NCBI GenBank assembly: GCA_903830565.1
Contig: CAIKUF010000207.1
Coordinates: 1-33,509 of the forward strand
Origin: an uncultured bacterium
GTDB lineage: Bacteria > Pseudomonadota > Gammaproteobacteria > Burkholderiales > Burkholderiaceae_C
DNA: 33,509 bases
Direction: 5' to 3'
Shown here one piece after another: positions 10,210 to 18,925 of this stretch (within the stretch, counting starts at the first letter, position 1; every line of letters starts with the position of its first letter). The notes beneath the pieces are model-generated. The model did not search any database and was not told the origin of the DNA. It worked only from the letters and a program-made list of their open reading frames with translations. A program made the position numbers and the translations under genes.

Positions 10210-11079
10210 TCAGAGGGAGCGCGCATCGGCGGCGCCGGAATCGATCGCGCCTGGCAATGACGCAGGCGCGATGTCGGATGGCGCGGGCTGCGCGCGCAAC
10301 ATCTCCAGTGCAGCCAGCAGGTAGTGCGCGAACCACAGCGCCGAGAACGCGAACACCAGCGTGTAGATCCAGATCGCCACCGGAACCAGCATCGGCGCCA
10401 TGGCGACGAACAGCACGCCCGACGCCCAGAGCAGGCTGGGCGCGGCGCCGAGGTAGCCGGTGAGCACGCCAATTCCCAGCAGCGGCAAGCGGTGTTCGCG
10501 CAGCAAAGTGCGCCGCTCGTCGGCGCTGGCGTGTTCGGCCAGCATGTCGTAGCTCATCACGCGATACGTCAGCCAACCCCAGATCAGCGGCGGCAGGACG
10601 AGCACCAGCGGCGGCACGAACCACAGCGGGATCGAGACCAGCGTCGCGAGCAGTGCCGCCAGCGTCGCCCACAGCGACGCGAACAGGCCGCCGATCACCG
10701 AGCCGCCGTGCTTCTTCTCGAGCGAGGCAAAGCGGCGCTCGGCAACCAGGCTCAGGATCGAAGGCGACATCAGCAGCGCCACCGCCATCAGCGAGACGAC
10801 GACGATCACGGGCGTGACCAGGAAGACCACGATCAGCGGCGCGATAGCGCTCTTCAGGCCGGACAAGCCGGCGCTGTCCAGCCAGCCCATCAGCGTCGCC
10901 GTGAGACCCCACGAAGACAGCACCTCACGCACCGCGTCGAGCGCGTTGTCCCAGAAGAAATACCCGAGGCCCATCGCCGCGGCAACCATCAACACCAGCG
11001 GCAGCACCGAAAGCGCGATCACCCGCGGATGCAGGCAGTAGGCCACCGCGCGCCAGAAGGAATCGAGCAGCAGGTTCAT
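10210..11079 (-). CDS. EI24 (CysZ-like) integral membrane protein
   Basis: 289 residues from the ATG at 11079; a TTG three codons earlier is possible. Several strongly hydrophobic helices are visible (about 22-43, 75-110, 135-175 and 215-260). The N-terminal LLDSFWRAVAYCLHPRVIALSVLPLVLM and the middle YDMLAEHASADERRTLLREHR with its charged amphipathic stretch fit the EI24/CysZ domain family, which includes sulfate channels and uncharacterised relatives. No sulfur gene lies nearby, so sulfate transport should not be assumed. The C-terminal about 25 residues are Pro/Ala/Asp-rich and probably disordered. It precedes the CinA-like gene by 10 bases. Confidence 0.85.
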   Translation of the reverse strand: MNLLLDSFWRAVAYCLHPRVIALSVLPLVLMVAAAMGLGYFFWDNALDAVREVLSSWGLTATLMGWLDSAGLSGLKSAIAPLIVVFLVTPVIVVVSLMAVALLMSPSILSLVAERRFASLEKKHGGSVIGGLFASLWATLAALLATLVSIPLWFVPPLVLVLPPLIWGWLTYRVMSYDMLAEHASADERRTLLREHRLPLLGIGVLTGYLGAAPSLLWASGVLFVAMAPMLVPVAIWIYTLVFAFSALWFAHYLLAALEMLRAQPAPSDIAPASLPGAIDSGAADARSL

Positions 11080-11176
11080 CGTGCGCAAGGATACGCGAGG
11101 ACCGGCGCACCAGCCCGGCCCGCAGTCGCCATGGGCGTTGCGCCTGGGGCGACTGGGTAACTAACGCTAGATCTCG

Positions 11177-12292
<1,116 letters not shown>

Positions 12293-12321
12293 GATGACTC
12301 TCCAACCTGGTTTGCAATGCC

Positions 12322-12400
12322 CGCCAGTTTAGGAACACAAGCCAGCGAGTTGTGAGCGTTTTCGGTGCAGGCCAACCCGCGTCCGCGCGCTAAACTGGCG
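12322..12400. promoter_or_regulatory. Perfect 11-bp inverted repeat in the ald / lrp-like divergent promoter region
   Basis: CGCCAGTTTAG (12322-12332) and CTAAACTGGCG (12390-12400) are exact reverse complements separated by 57 bases. Each arm reads CTAAACTGGCG in the direction of its own gene, about 30 bases before ald and 26 before the regulator. TAAACT could be the -10 element of each divergent promoter, or the arms could be operators for the Lrp-type protein. No good -35 boxes are visible, which fits promoters that need an activator. Confidence 0.6.
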
Positions 12401-12426
12401 CGACACCAAGGATTCGCGCCCGATTC

Positions 12427-12906
12427 ATGCAAGACCCCGTCATCGACCGCGCCGACCGCCGCCTTCTGCTCGAACTCAGCCAGCGTGGCCGGGCGACCAA
12501 CGTCGAGCTCGCGCAAGCGGTTCATCTGTCGGCCAGCGCCATCGCGCGCCGCCAGCGCGTGCTCGAAGATGAGGGCGTGATCCGCGGCTACAGCGCCGAC
12601 ATCGACGCCACGGCGCTCGGCTTCAACACCACGGTCGTCGTGCAGGTCACGCTCAAGGGCCAGAGCGAAACCGAACTGAGCGAGTTCGAGCAGGCCGTGA
12701 AGCAATGCGACAGCGTCCTGCGTTGCCTGCTGATGTCGGGCAGCGACGACTATCTGCTCGTGCTGCTGGTGCGCGACCTGGTCGACTTCGAGCGCGTGCA
12801 CAAGACGCAGCTCTCGCGCCTGCCGCACGTGGCGCGCATCCAATCGAGCTTCGCGCTGCGCGATGTGGTGCGGCGCGCATTGCCGGCCGATCTGCTGCGC
12901 GATTGA
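12427..12906 (+). CDS. Lrp/AsnC-family transcriptional regulator
   Basis: 159 residues, typical for the family. The N-terminal winged helix-turn-helix reads DRADRRLLLELSQRGRATNV followed by AQAVHLSASAIARRQRVLE. The C-terminal RAM/AsnC ligand domain (about 70-150) includes VVVQVTLKGQ and the Gly-containing ligand loop LLMSGSDDYLLVLLVRD. These proteins form octamers or larger assemblies and sense amino acids. The divergent arrangement with ald suggests that it controls ald in response to alanine. The gene converges on the HAD gene, with 13 bases between stops. Confidence 0.93.
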   Translation: MQDPVIDRADRRLLLELSQRGRATNVELAQAVHLSASAIARRQRVLEDEGVIRGYSADIDATALGFNTTVVVQVTLKGQSETELSEFEQAVKQCDSVLRCLLMSGSDDYLLVLLVRDLVDFERVHKTQLSRLPHVARIQSSFALRDVVRRALPADLLRD

Positions 12907-12919
12907 ACCTAACGCTGAA

Positions 12920-13585
12920 TCAGCGCTGCAAACGCAGCACCTTCCAGCCTTGCGATTGCGCGTGGGCGAACAGCCGCTCATCGGGGTCGACGGCGATCGG
13001 CTCGCGCACGGCCTGCATGAGCGGCAGGTCGTTGATCGAGTCGCTGTAGAAGCTCGCCTGCGACAAGAGGCCCTCCGGCAACGCGTGCTGCGCAAGCCAC
13101 TCGCGCAGGCGCTGCACCTTGCCCTCGCGCATGTTGAGCACGCCGCGCGCGAGGCCGCTGAACACGCCGCCCGCTTCGTCGGGTTCGGTCGCGATCAGGT
13201 GCTCGAAGCCGAGATGCACCGCGGTGAACTCGGTCAGGTAGCGGCTGGTCGCCGTGCTCATCACCAGCAACTCGCCCGGCGTTCGGTGCGCATCGACGAG
13301 CAAGCGGGCCGACGCCGGAATGCGCGGCACGATGCACTCGCGCAGAAAGGCCTCGCGCAGCACATCGAGCTGCGCGCGCGAGCGGCCGGCGAGCGTGGAC
13401 AGATAGAACTCGCTGAACGCCTGCGCGCCGATGCTGCCGGCGCGGTAGGCCAGCTCCACCTGCGCGTTGCGTTCGGCGAAGACCGCGCGGTCGAGGACGC
13501 CGCGCGCAAGCAGGAACTCGCACCACAGGGCGTCGCTGTCGCCGCTGAGCAGCGTGTTGTCGAGGTCGAAGACGACGAGCTTCAA
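12920..13585 (-). CDS. HAD-superfamily (SerB-like, HAD-IB) phosphatase
   Basis: 221 residues. Motif I is VVFDLDNTLL with nucleophile Asp 7 and acid/base Asp 9. Motif II Ser/Thr lies in VMSTATSRYLTEF, motif III Lys in MREGKVQRL, and motif IV in SFYSDSINDLPLM with the two Asp residues. A helical cap follows motif I, as in phosphoserine phosphatase-like HAD-IB hydrolases. The substrate is unknown. It is the last gene of a three-gene run with aldehyde and alcohol dehydrogenases (13 bases after the aldehyde dehydrogenase stop), which hints at a pathway with a phosphorylated alcohol or aldehyde, but relatives also occur alone. Confidence 0.87.
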   Translation of the reverse strand: MKLVVFDLDNTLLSGDSDALWCEFLLARGVLDRAVFAERNAQVELAYRAGSIGAQAFSEFYLSTLAGRSRAQLDVLREAFLRECIVPRIPASARLLVDAHRTPGELLVMSTATSRYLTEFTAVHLGFEHLIATEPDEAGGVFSGLARGVLNMREGKVQRLREWLAQHALPEGLLSQASFYSDSINDLPLMQAVREPIAVDPDERLFAHAQSQGWKVLRLQR

Positions 13586-13598
13586 CGCAGCAGCGTGC

Positions 13599-14999
13599 TC
13601 ACAGCGTCTTCAGGTGGAACGACTTCGGCCGCGTCAGGTGTTCGTAGCCGACCGACGACAGCGTGGCGCCGCGGCCGGTGTTCTTGACGCCCGTCCAGGC
13701 CAGCGCCGGGTCGAGGTAGTCGCAGCGGTTCATGAACACGGTGCCGGTCTGCAGCCGGTCGCCGATCGCGAGCGCGGCGGCTTCGTCCTGCGTGAACACG
13801 CAGGCCGTCAGGCCGTAGGGGCTGTCGTTCATCAGCGCGATCGCCTCGTCGTCGCCGCCCACCGCCATGATGCCGACCACCGGGCCGAAGCATTCGTCGC
13901 TCATCACCTTCATGCCGTGGTTCACGTCGACCACGATCTGCGGCGCGACGTACGCGCTGCCCTCGCGGTCGAGCGCGAAATCGCGGCGGTCGATCAGCGC
14001 GCGCGCGCCCTTGGCCACGGCGTCTGCGATCACCGCGCGCACCGCGTCGGCGGCCGAAGCGCGCACCACCGGGCCTATCGTCGTTGCCGCGTCCAGCGGG
14101 TTGCCGAGCACGTACTGGCGCGTCAGAGCGACCGCCTTACGGACGAACTCAGCATACAGAGCGCGATGCACATAGATTCGCTGGATGCCGCAGCAGCTCT
14201 GGCCGGAGTTGAAGAAGGCGCCGTCGACCAGCGTCTCCACCGCGGCGTCGAGATTCGCGTCGGCGCGCACATAGGCCGGGTCGTTGCCGCCGAGTTCCAG
14301 GCCGACGTGGATGAAGCGCCCGGCCGCTGCCTGCTCGACTGCCACGCCGCCGGCCACCGAACCGGTGAAGCACACGCCGTCCGTCTGCGGCGATGCGATC
14401 AGCGCCTGCGTTCCGGCGTGATCGGTGTGCACGCATTGCAGCAGGCCCTCTGGCAACCCGTCCCGCAGACCGGCGCCGGCCAGTGCCTCGACGATGCGCT
14501 CGCCCGTGAGCGGCGTCTGCGCCGAGGGCTTGAGGATCACCGCGTTGCCGGCCATCAGCGCCGGAACGACCGCGTTCACCGCCGTCAGCAGCGGGTAGTT
14601 CCACGGCGCGACGACGAGCACGACGCCGAGCGGCTCGCGGCGGATGAAGCGCGTGAAGCCGGCGATGGGCTCCGGCCGCACGTCGCGCAGCGCGCTCTCG
14701 GCAATCGAAATCATGTGCCGCGCGCGCGCCTCGAAGCCACCGACCTCGCCCGGCGTGAACCGCAGCGGCCGACCCATCTGACGCGTCAGTTCCTCGGCAA
14801 TCTGCGCTTTCATGGCGACAAAGGCATCGACGCCTCTGGAGAGCAACCGCGCGCGCTCGGCGACGGGCGTGCTTCTCCACGCCGCCTGCGCACTGCGGGC
14901 ACGCGCGAGCATCGCCTGCGCATCGGCAGCATCGACATAGGGCCGGCGCAGCAATTCGCTGCCGTCGATCGGGCTCAGGGTCACGAGTTCCTTGCTCAT
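13599..14999 (-). CDS. NAD(P)-dependent aldehyde dehydrogenase
   Basis: 466 residues from the ATG at 14999. A GTG at 15020 overlapping the upstream stop as GTGA is an alternative, but GAGAAG precedes the ATG. ALDH-superfamily motifs are in order: VVAPWNYPLLTAVNAVVPAL and NAVILKPSAQTPLTG (cofactor binding), FTGSVAGGVAVEQAA, the general base Glu in VGLELGGNDPAYV, the nucleophile Cys in FNSGQSCCGIQRIYVH, and DECFGPVVGI. It oxidises an aldehyde to a carboxylate in the cytoplasm; the substrate is not determinable. It directly follows an iron-type alcohol dehydrogenase, so the pair probably converts an alcohol to an acid in two steps. Confidence 0.92.
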   Translation of the reverse strand: MSKELVTLSPIDGSELLRRPYVDAADAQAMLARARSAQAAWRSTPVAERARLLSRGVDAFVAMKAQIAEELTRQMGRPLRFTPGEVGGFEARARHMISIAESALRDVRPEPIAGFTRFIRREPLGVVLVVAPWNYPLLTAVNAVVPALMAGNAVILKPSAQTPLTGERIVEALAGAGLRDGLPEGLLQCVHTDHAGTQALIASPQTDGVCFTGSVAGGVAVEQAAAGRFIHVGLELGGNDPAYVRADANLDAAVETLVDGAFFNSGQSCCGIQRIYVHRALYAEFVRKAVALTRQYVLGNPLDAATTIGPVVRASAADAVRAVIADAVAKGARALIDRRDFALDREGSAYVAPQIVVDVNHGMKVMSDECFGPVVGIMAVGGDDEAIALMNDSPYGLTACVFTQDEAAALAIGDRLQTGTVFMNRCDYLDPALAWTGVKNTGRGATLSSVGYEHLTRPKSFHLKTL

Positions 15000-15016
15000 G
15001 GGTTCGCTTCTCGTCG

Positions 15017-16150
15017 TCACATCGCCGCCCGGAACAGGCGCTCGAAATCAGCCGCGGTGCACGGCCTGGGGTTGGTCTGGTGGCAGATGTCGGCCGTCGC
15101 GAGTTCAACCAGCCGAGGCAGGTGCGCGTGCGTCACTCCATGTGCGGCCAAGCCGCCGACGATGCCGATGCGCGACTTCAGCTCGCGCAGCCACGGAACG
15201 AAGGCCGCGCCGCCGCCGGCGAGCGCACACGCGTGGGCCAGCTCGTCGAACTTCTCGGGCACGGCTTCGTAGTTCCACGCGAGCACGGTGTCGATCATCA
15301 GCGCGTTCGCGAGGCCATGGTGCAGGTCGCACGCGGCGCCCAGCGCGTGGGCACACGAGTGCACCGCGCCGAGGTCTTTCTGGAACGCGATCGCGCCCAT
15401 CATCGAGGCCATCATCATGTCGCTGCGAGCAGCCAGATTGCCCGGCTCGGTGACCGCCGCGACCAGCGAGCGCGCAGCGATGCGCGTGCCTTCGAGGGCG
15501 ATGCCGTCGCACAGCGGGTGGTAGGCCGGCGAGAGGTAGCTCTCGACGTTGTGCGTCAGCGCGTCGATGCCCGTCGCCGCGGTGATGGCTGGCGGCAGCG
15601 CGAGCGTCAGCTCGGGGTCGGCGAAGACCGCGCGGGCAAGGATCTTCGGCGAGAAGACGACGCGCTTGACATGCGTGTCATCCTCCGAGACGACGCTGGA
15701 GCGTCCGACCTCCGAGCCCGTGCCCGAGGTCGTCGGCAGCGCGACGAAGTACGGCAAGTCGTTGACGATGGGCCGCACCTGCGGGTGGTCCCACACGTAT
15801 TCGAGCACGTCGCCTTCGTGCACCGCCATCACGCCGACGACCTTGGCCACGTCGAGCGCGGCGCCGCCGCCGAAGCCGATCACGCTATCGGCGCGGTGCG
15901 CCTTGAACGCCGCCGCGCCGGCCATGACCTGGCTGCAGGTCGGGTTGCCGAACACGCCGTCGAACACGGCCACGTCCAGCTCGCCAAGATGGCTGCGGAA
16001 CTCGGCCAGCACCGGCAGCGCGCCGAGCGCGCGGTCGGTGACGATCAGCGCTCGCTTGCAGCCGGCACCCTGCAGATGCTGCGCGACGAGCCTGCGCGCG
16101 CCAGCGCCGAAGTGGATGGGCGTGGGGAACGAGAAGCGGGTGATGGTCAT
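15017..16150 (-). CDS. Iron-containing (group III) alcohol dehydrogenase
   Basis: 377 residues with the family pattern: FGAGARRLV near the N-terminus, NAD-binding GFGGGAALDVAK (GGGA instead of the more usual GGGS), LPTTSGTGSEVG, and metal-binding residues in GIDALTHNVESY and CAHALGAACDLHHGLANAL (Asp plus three His). It should oxidise an alcohol or reduce an aldehyde with NAD(P) and a divalent metal. It is the first gene of the run with aldehyde dehydrogenase and HAD phosphatase. The 265 bases upstream (16151-16415) separate it from the HNH gene; a promoter must lie there but none is clear and I see no gene in it. Confidence 0.92.
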   Translation of the reverse strand: MTITRFSFPTPIHFGAGARRLVAQHLQGAGCKRALIVTDRALGALPVLAEFRSHLGELDVAVFDGVFGNPTCSQVMAGAAAFKAHRADSVIGFGGGAALDVAKVVGVMAVHEGDVLEYVWDHPQVRPIVNDLPYFVALPTTSGTGSEVGRSSVVSEDDTHVKRVVFSPKILARAVFADPELTLALPPAITAATGIDALTHNVESYLSPAYHPLCDGIALEGTRIAARSLVAAVTEPGNLAARSDMMMASMMGAIAFQKDLGAVHSCAHALGAACDLHHGLANALMIDTVLAWNYEAVPEKFDELAHACALAGGGAAFVPWLRELKSRIGIVGGLAAHGVTHAHLPRLVELATADICHQTNPRPCTAADFERLFRAAM

Positions 16151-16415
16151 GGCCTGGGCATGGTGTGCTACCCATCAGGGCGGCGTGGGACGAAGCAGTC
16201 GACGGCGCATGCCGATGCAGGTACCGATCAACCGACAAGCCAGCAGTCGCGCAAGCACCTGTCGATGGCGCGGAAGGCAGCACAGACTTCGACGATTGCC
16301 CCAACTGCGTAGAGCACCGCGATACCGGAGTGAGGGAAACGCACGCTCGTTGCCTCGCATTGGCCGGCCATGCAACTCGATGAAATTCCGTGCAGCAGAG
16401 GACTCTGGAGGTGCG

Positions 16416-17054
16416 CTAGGCCGAGGCGCCTTCAGTCGCATCCCCAAGCTTCTTGAACAAAGTTCCGGCAGTGTGCTCGATACCTTGCCGCACAACCTCG
16501 ATCGCCAAGAACGGGCGGTGCTTCCTCAAGTAGCCTAGTGCCACATCGCCTTGTGCAAACATCATCATCACGTCGCACCGATCCTGCACGAAAGTGTCAT
16601 CGTCGTTCAGTTTCAGCGCCTTTATCGTTGCCTCAACACGTTCACGTGTCTGTTCGTCAAGTCCAGCACCGGGCTTCACTAGACAGCTAGGGAAGTCGAG
16701 CACGAACCAGCCAGGTAGCACCGCGAAAGGGTCGATAACGACGCTGGTACCTTTGTGCCCATTCACGCGATGCATGCACAGGCGGAAGTTGCTCCACTCG
16801 TATGCCTGCAGTGGATGTGTCGACTTACTGTTGAAGTGATCGATAGATCCGTTTGGTACATCGATGTACCTACATGTATACGCACACACGCGGCTGTAGG
16901 CTTCGTAAACTTCCTTCGCTGCGCTCTTCCAGAAACTGTTCCTCTTAAATTCTTCGTGGGTAGGTGCCGGGGTCTTCGCCAAGAACTTCTGTCCGGGGAT
17001 GCGCACGTTCACATTGAAGCTGTGCGGTTCGAGTTGAAGCGTTACCGGTATCAA
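16416..17054 (-). CDS. Diverged HNH-family nuclease-like protein (PtuB / TIGR02646-like), partner of the AAA ATPase
   Basis: 212 residues from a TTG at 17054. That TTG overlaps the ATPase stop as TTGA and has GGAG seven bases upstream, better than the ATG at 17090, which lacks a ribosome site. The core reads CAYTC (57-61), GSIDHFNSKS with Asp72-His73, AYEWSNFRL with Asn89, then HRVNGHKG with Asn98 and Lys101, and VIDPFAVLPGWFVLDFPS. This is the His-Asn-His pattern of HNH proteins encoded beside SMC-like ATPases (Septu PtuB, TIGR02646). The second Cys pair of the zinc knuckle is reduced to one Cys (CMHR), so zinc binding may be lost. Inferred role: DNA or RNA cleavage triggered by the ATPase. 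Codon use is less GC-biased than in flanking genes. Confidence 0.8.
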   Translation of the reverse strand: MIPVTLQLEPHSFNVNVRIPGQKFLAKTPAPTHEEFKRNSFWKSAAKEVYEAYSRVCAYTCRYIDVPNGSIDHFNSKSTHPLQAYEWSNFRLCMHRVNGHKGTSVVIDPFAVLPGWFVLDFPSCLVKPGAGLDEQTRERVEATIKALKLNDDDTFVQDRCDVMMMFAQGDVALGYLRKHRPFLAIEVVRQGIEHTAGTLFKKLGDATEGASA

Positions 17055-18925
17055 CTTACCACTCCGAATCGTTCGGCAAATGCGATCCATCGAGGCCAAA
17101 ACCGATCGTCTGAGGCAATGTGCTGCTTGAGTCTCTCGTGGATTGCGCGAATCTCGCTCGATGAGCCTTGCCCGCGCAACTGAACTGCTTTCGCTGCGTC
17201 GATCGCAGCCTCCCCTTCGTTGGACCGTGCATGTCTCAACTCAAATACTGGTGACGTAAGCCACGATGAAACATCGCCAAAGGCAATGTAGTCGATTTCC
17301 TTGAGGCTAATCTCACCTGACTTCTCCATATCGAGGTGAAAGAGTTTGTCTGTCTTCTCACTGAAGACGCTCTCCGACGAGGCCATGACTAACGGCGAGT
17401 GTGTCGCAACGATGTACTGTGCCTGCAATGTAGGCGCAAGTACCTGACTCAGTTCCATAAGTGCGGGTAGAAACGAACGTTGCCACTTCGGGTGCAAATG
17501 AGCCTCCAACTCATCCACGAGAACCACCATACGTCGCTGAGGCAGTGCCTGTGCCATGTTGGCTGCAACGAGGTGCTCATGCCACGTCCACACGACAAGA
17601 TAGGCAAGCGTGACAATGCGTCGAACGCCAGCGGACGCGTAGACGATCGCGGTCTCACCATACGGATGGATCAGCGTTGGAATGTCCCGCGGATCCTCCG
17701 GGATGCGCACAGTCGGTCCCGGCTTGAGTTGCCCGAGATCAGGTGGCGACAACTTGGCGAGCACCTTCTCAAAGCTCCTGAACTGATCCCCTTGCGGATT
17801 GGCTTGCCACCGAACCCAATCACGAATGAGGCCTTCGATTCGGCCAGGCAAGCCATCCCAGACCTCGGCGCTTGAAAAGACTGCTCGGTCGCCACTAGAT
17901 GAAGCAATGCTCGGAAGTGCTTGCCTCGCAGGATCCCAGACAGCAAACGACCCATCAACTCTTGCATAGACGATGAGGCCCGCAATAGTGGGTCGATTCT
18001 TCGGTACTGGCCAAGTCAGCCTCTTCCAGTCGAACGCGATCGTCTTTCTCGTCGCCTTCGAGTGCTCACCTTCAATTGCGAACGAGATCTCGACGTCCGT
18101 GTTGCGTTGTGCTGGGCTCGGATACGAAGGTCTCCCGGCCCAGGTGCCGGTCAGCGCCCACCAAGCCGCCTCAAGCAGAAACGACTTGCCGAGGCCGTTG
18201 TCACCCGTGATCAGGCTGAGACGCTCAGCGGGTTCGAGCACAAATTTGTGCGCTGGACCGAGGCCGCTGGTGGCCAGGTATGACAGCGTGCCACCCTGGT
18301 CAGGCTTCGCATCGGGCGGCGCGGGCAAGTGCTGACGAAGATCATCCCACGTTGCTGGCTCGCCCTGAAAAACTTCCTCTCTGTTTAGGCCGTTCGGAGC
18401 AGCGGTGTCAAAGAGGCGGGCAGCTTCGTCGCTTGTGATGCGATAGTCGGTGAGAAAGGCTGCAGCAACGTCGTCGAATGTGGCCTGCTGTTGCCAGTCG
18501 AAATCGCGATACAGCCAGACGGCAAGGTGAAACGCAGGTATGCGATTTCCCTTCGGAAGCTTCTTGGCAAGGAATGATACGTAGTCGGGTGCCCAAGCCC
18601 AGATTCGCGAGTTGTGTGGGTGAATGAACGCACCGAGAAAGCTTCGAGTGTTTACAGACTGCAGCCCCTTCGCCGAATAGTCGGGACGAACCCACTTCTT
18701 CGCCCTGTCAGCGGACTTGAACGGCTGAAAGAACCAGTCCGAGCCCGGGTCCAACTTGTGGTGGTCGCGCAGAAACTGATCTGTGAAGCTATCCAGTGCA
18801 AAGACGACTTCGTTGCCGACGGGGAGATCGGCACGCTTGCAAGCAAGGAAGGTGATGCCGTGGAATGAATGAACGCCACAGAGGGCATCTATCGAGCGTG
18901 CAATCTGGACGGCGGTGAAGTACAT
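17051..18925 (-). CDS. AAA/ABC-type ATPase of a putative defence operon, with unrecognised N-terminal domain
   Basis: 624 residues. Residues 1 to about 215 are an unrecognised, aromatic-rich globular region (DWFFQPFKSADRAKKWVRPDY, RIWAWAPDYVSFL, AVWLYRDFDW). From about 225 it is an SMC/RecF-like ABC ATPase: Walker A GDNGLGKS (241-248), signature-like YASAGVRR (429-436), Walker B MVVLVDE (466-472) followed by LEAHLHP, and the switch His in ATHS (507-510). The C-terminal about 100 residues (SSWLTSPVFELRHARS) resemble the tail of PtuA-like ATPases. No TOPRIM domain is present. The ATG directly abuts the methyltransferase stop (TAG|ATG), and the HNH gene overlaps its 3' end. Inferred role: sensor and motor that licenses the HNH effector. 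Confidence is high for the fold and moderate for the role. Confidence 0.85.
   Translation of the reverse strand: MYFTAVQIARSIDALCGVHSFHGITFLACKRADLPVGNEVVFALDSFTDQFLRDHHKLDPGSDWFFQPFKSADRAKKWVRPDYSAKGLQSVNTRSFLGAFIHPHNSRIWAWAPDYVSFLAKKLPKGNRIPAFHLAVWLYRDFDWQQQATFDDVAAAFLTDYRITSDEAARLFDTAAPNGLNREEVFQGEPATWDDLRQHLPAPPDAKPDQGGTLSYLATSGLGPAHKFVLEPAERLSLITGDNGLGKSFLLEAAWWALTGTWAGRPSYPSPAQRNTDVEISFAIEGEHSKATRKTIAFDWKRLTWPVPKNRPTIAGLIVYARVDGSFAVWDPARQALPSIASSSGDRAVFSSAEVWDGLPGRIEGLIRDWVRWQANPQGDQFRSFEKVLAKLSPPDLGQLKPGPTVRIPEDPRDIPTLIHPYGETAIVYASAGVRRIVTLAYLVVWTWHEHLVAANMAQALPQRRMVVLVDELEAHLHPKWQRSFLPALMELSQVLAPTLQAQYIVATHSPLVMASSESVFSEKTDKLFHLDMEKSGEISLKEIDYIAFGDVSSWLTSPVFELRHARSNEGEAAIDAAKAVQLRGQGSSSEIRAIHERLKQHIASDDRFWPRWIAFAERFGVVS

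Noticed and set aside
9405-10472. Long N-terminal extension of the CinA-like protein
   Set aside because: The extra 91 codons overlap the EI24 gene out of frame, are Cys/Arg/Trp-rich and are absent from the MoCF fold.
16151-16415. An attachment-site copy of the tRNA-Ser 3' end at the far side of the island
   Set aside because: Only short chance matches (such as GCGGAAG) were seen; no continuous repeat of useful length.
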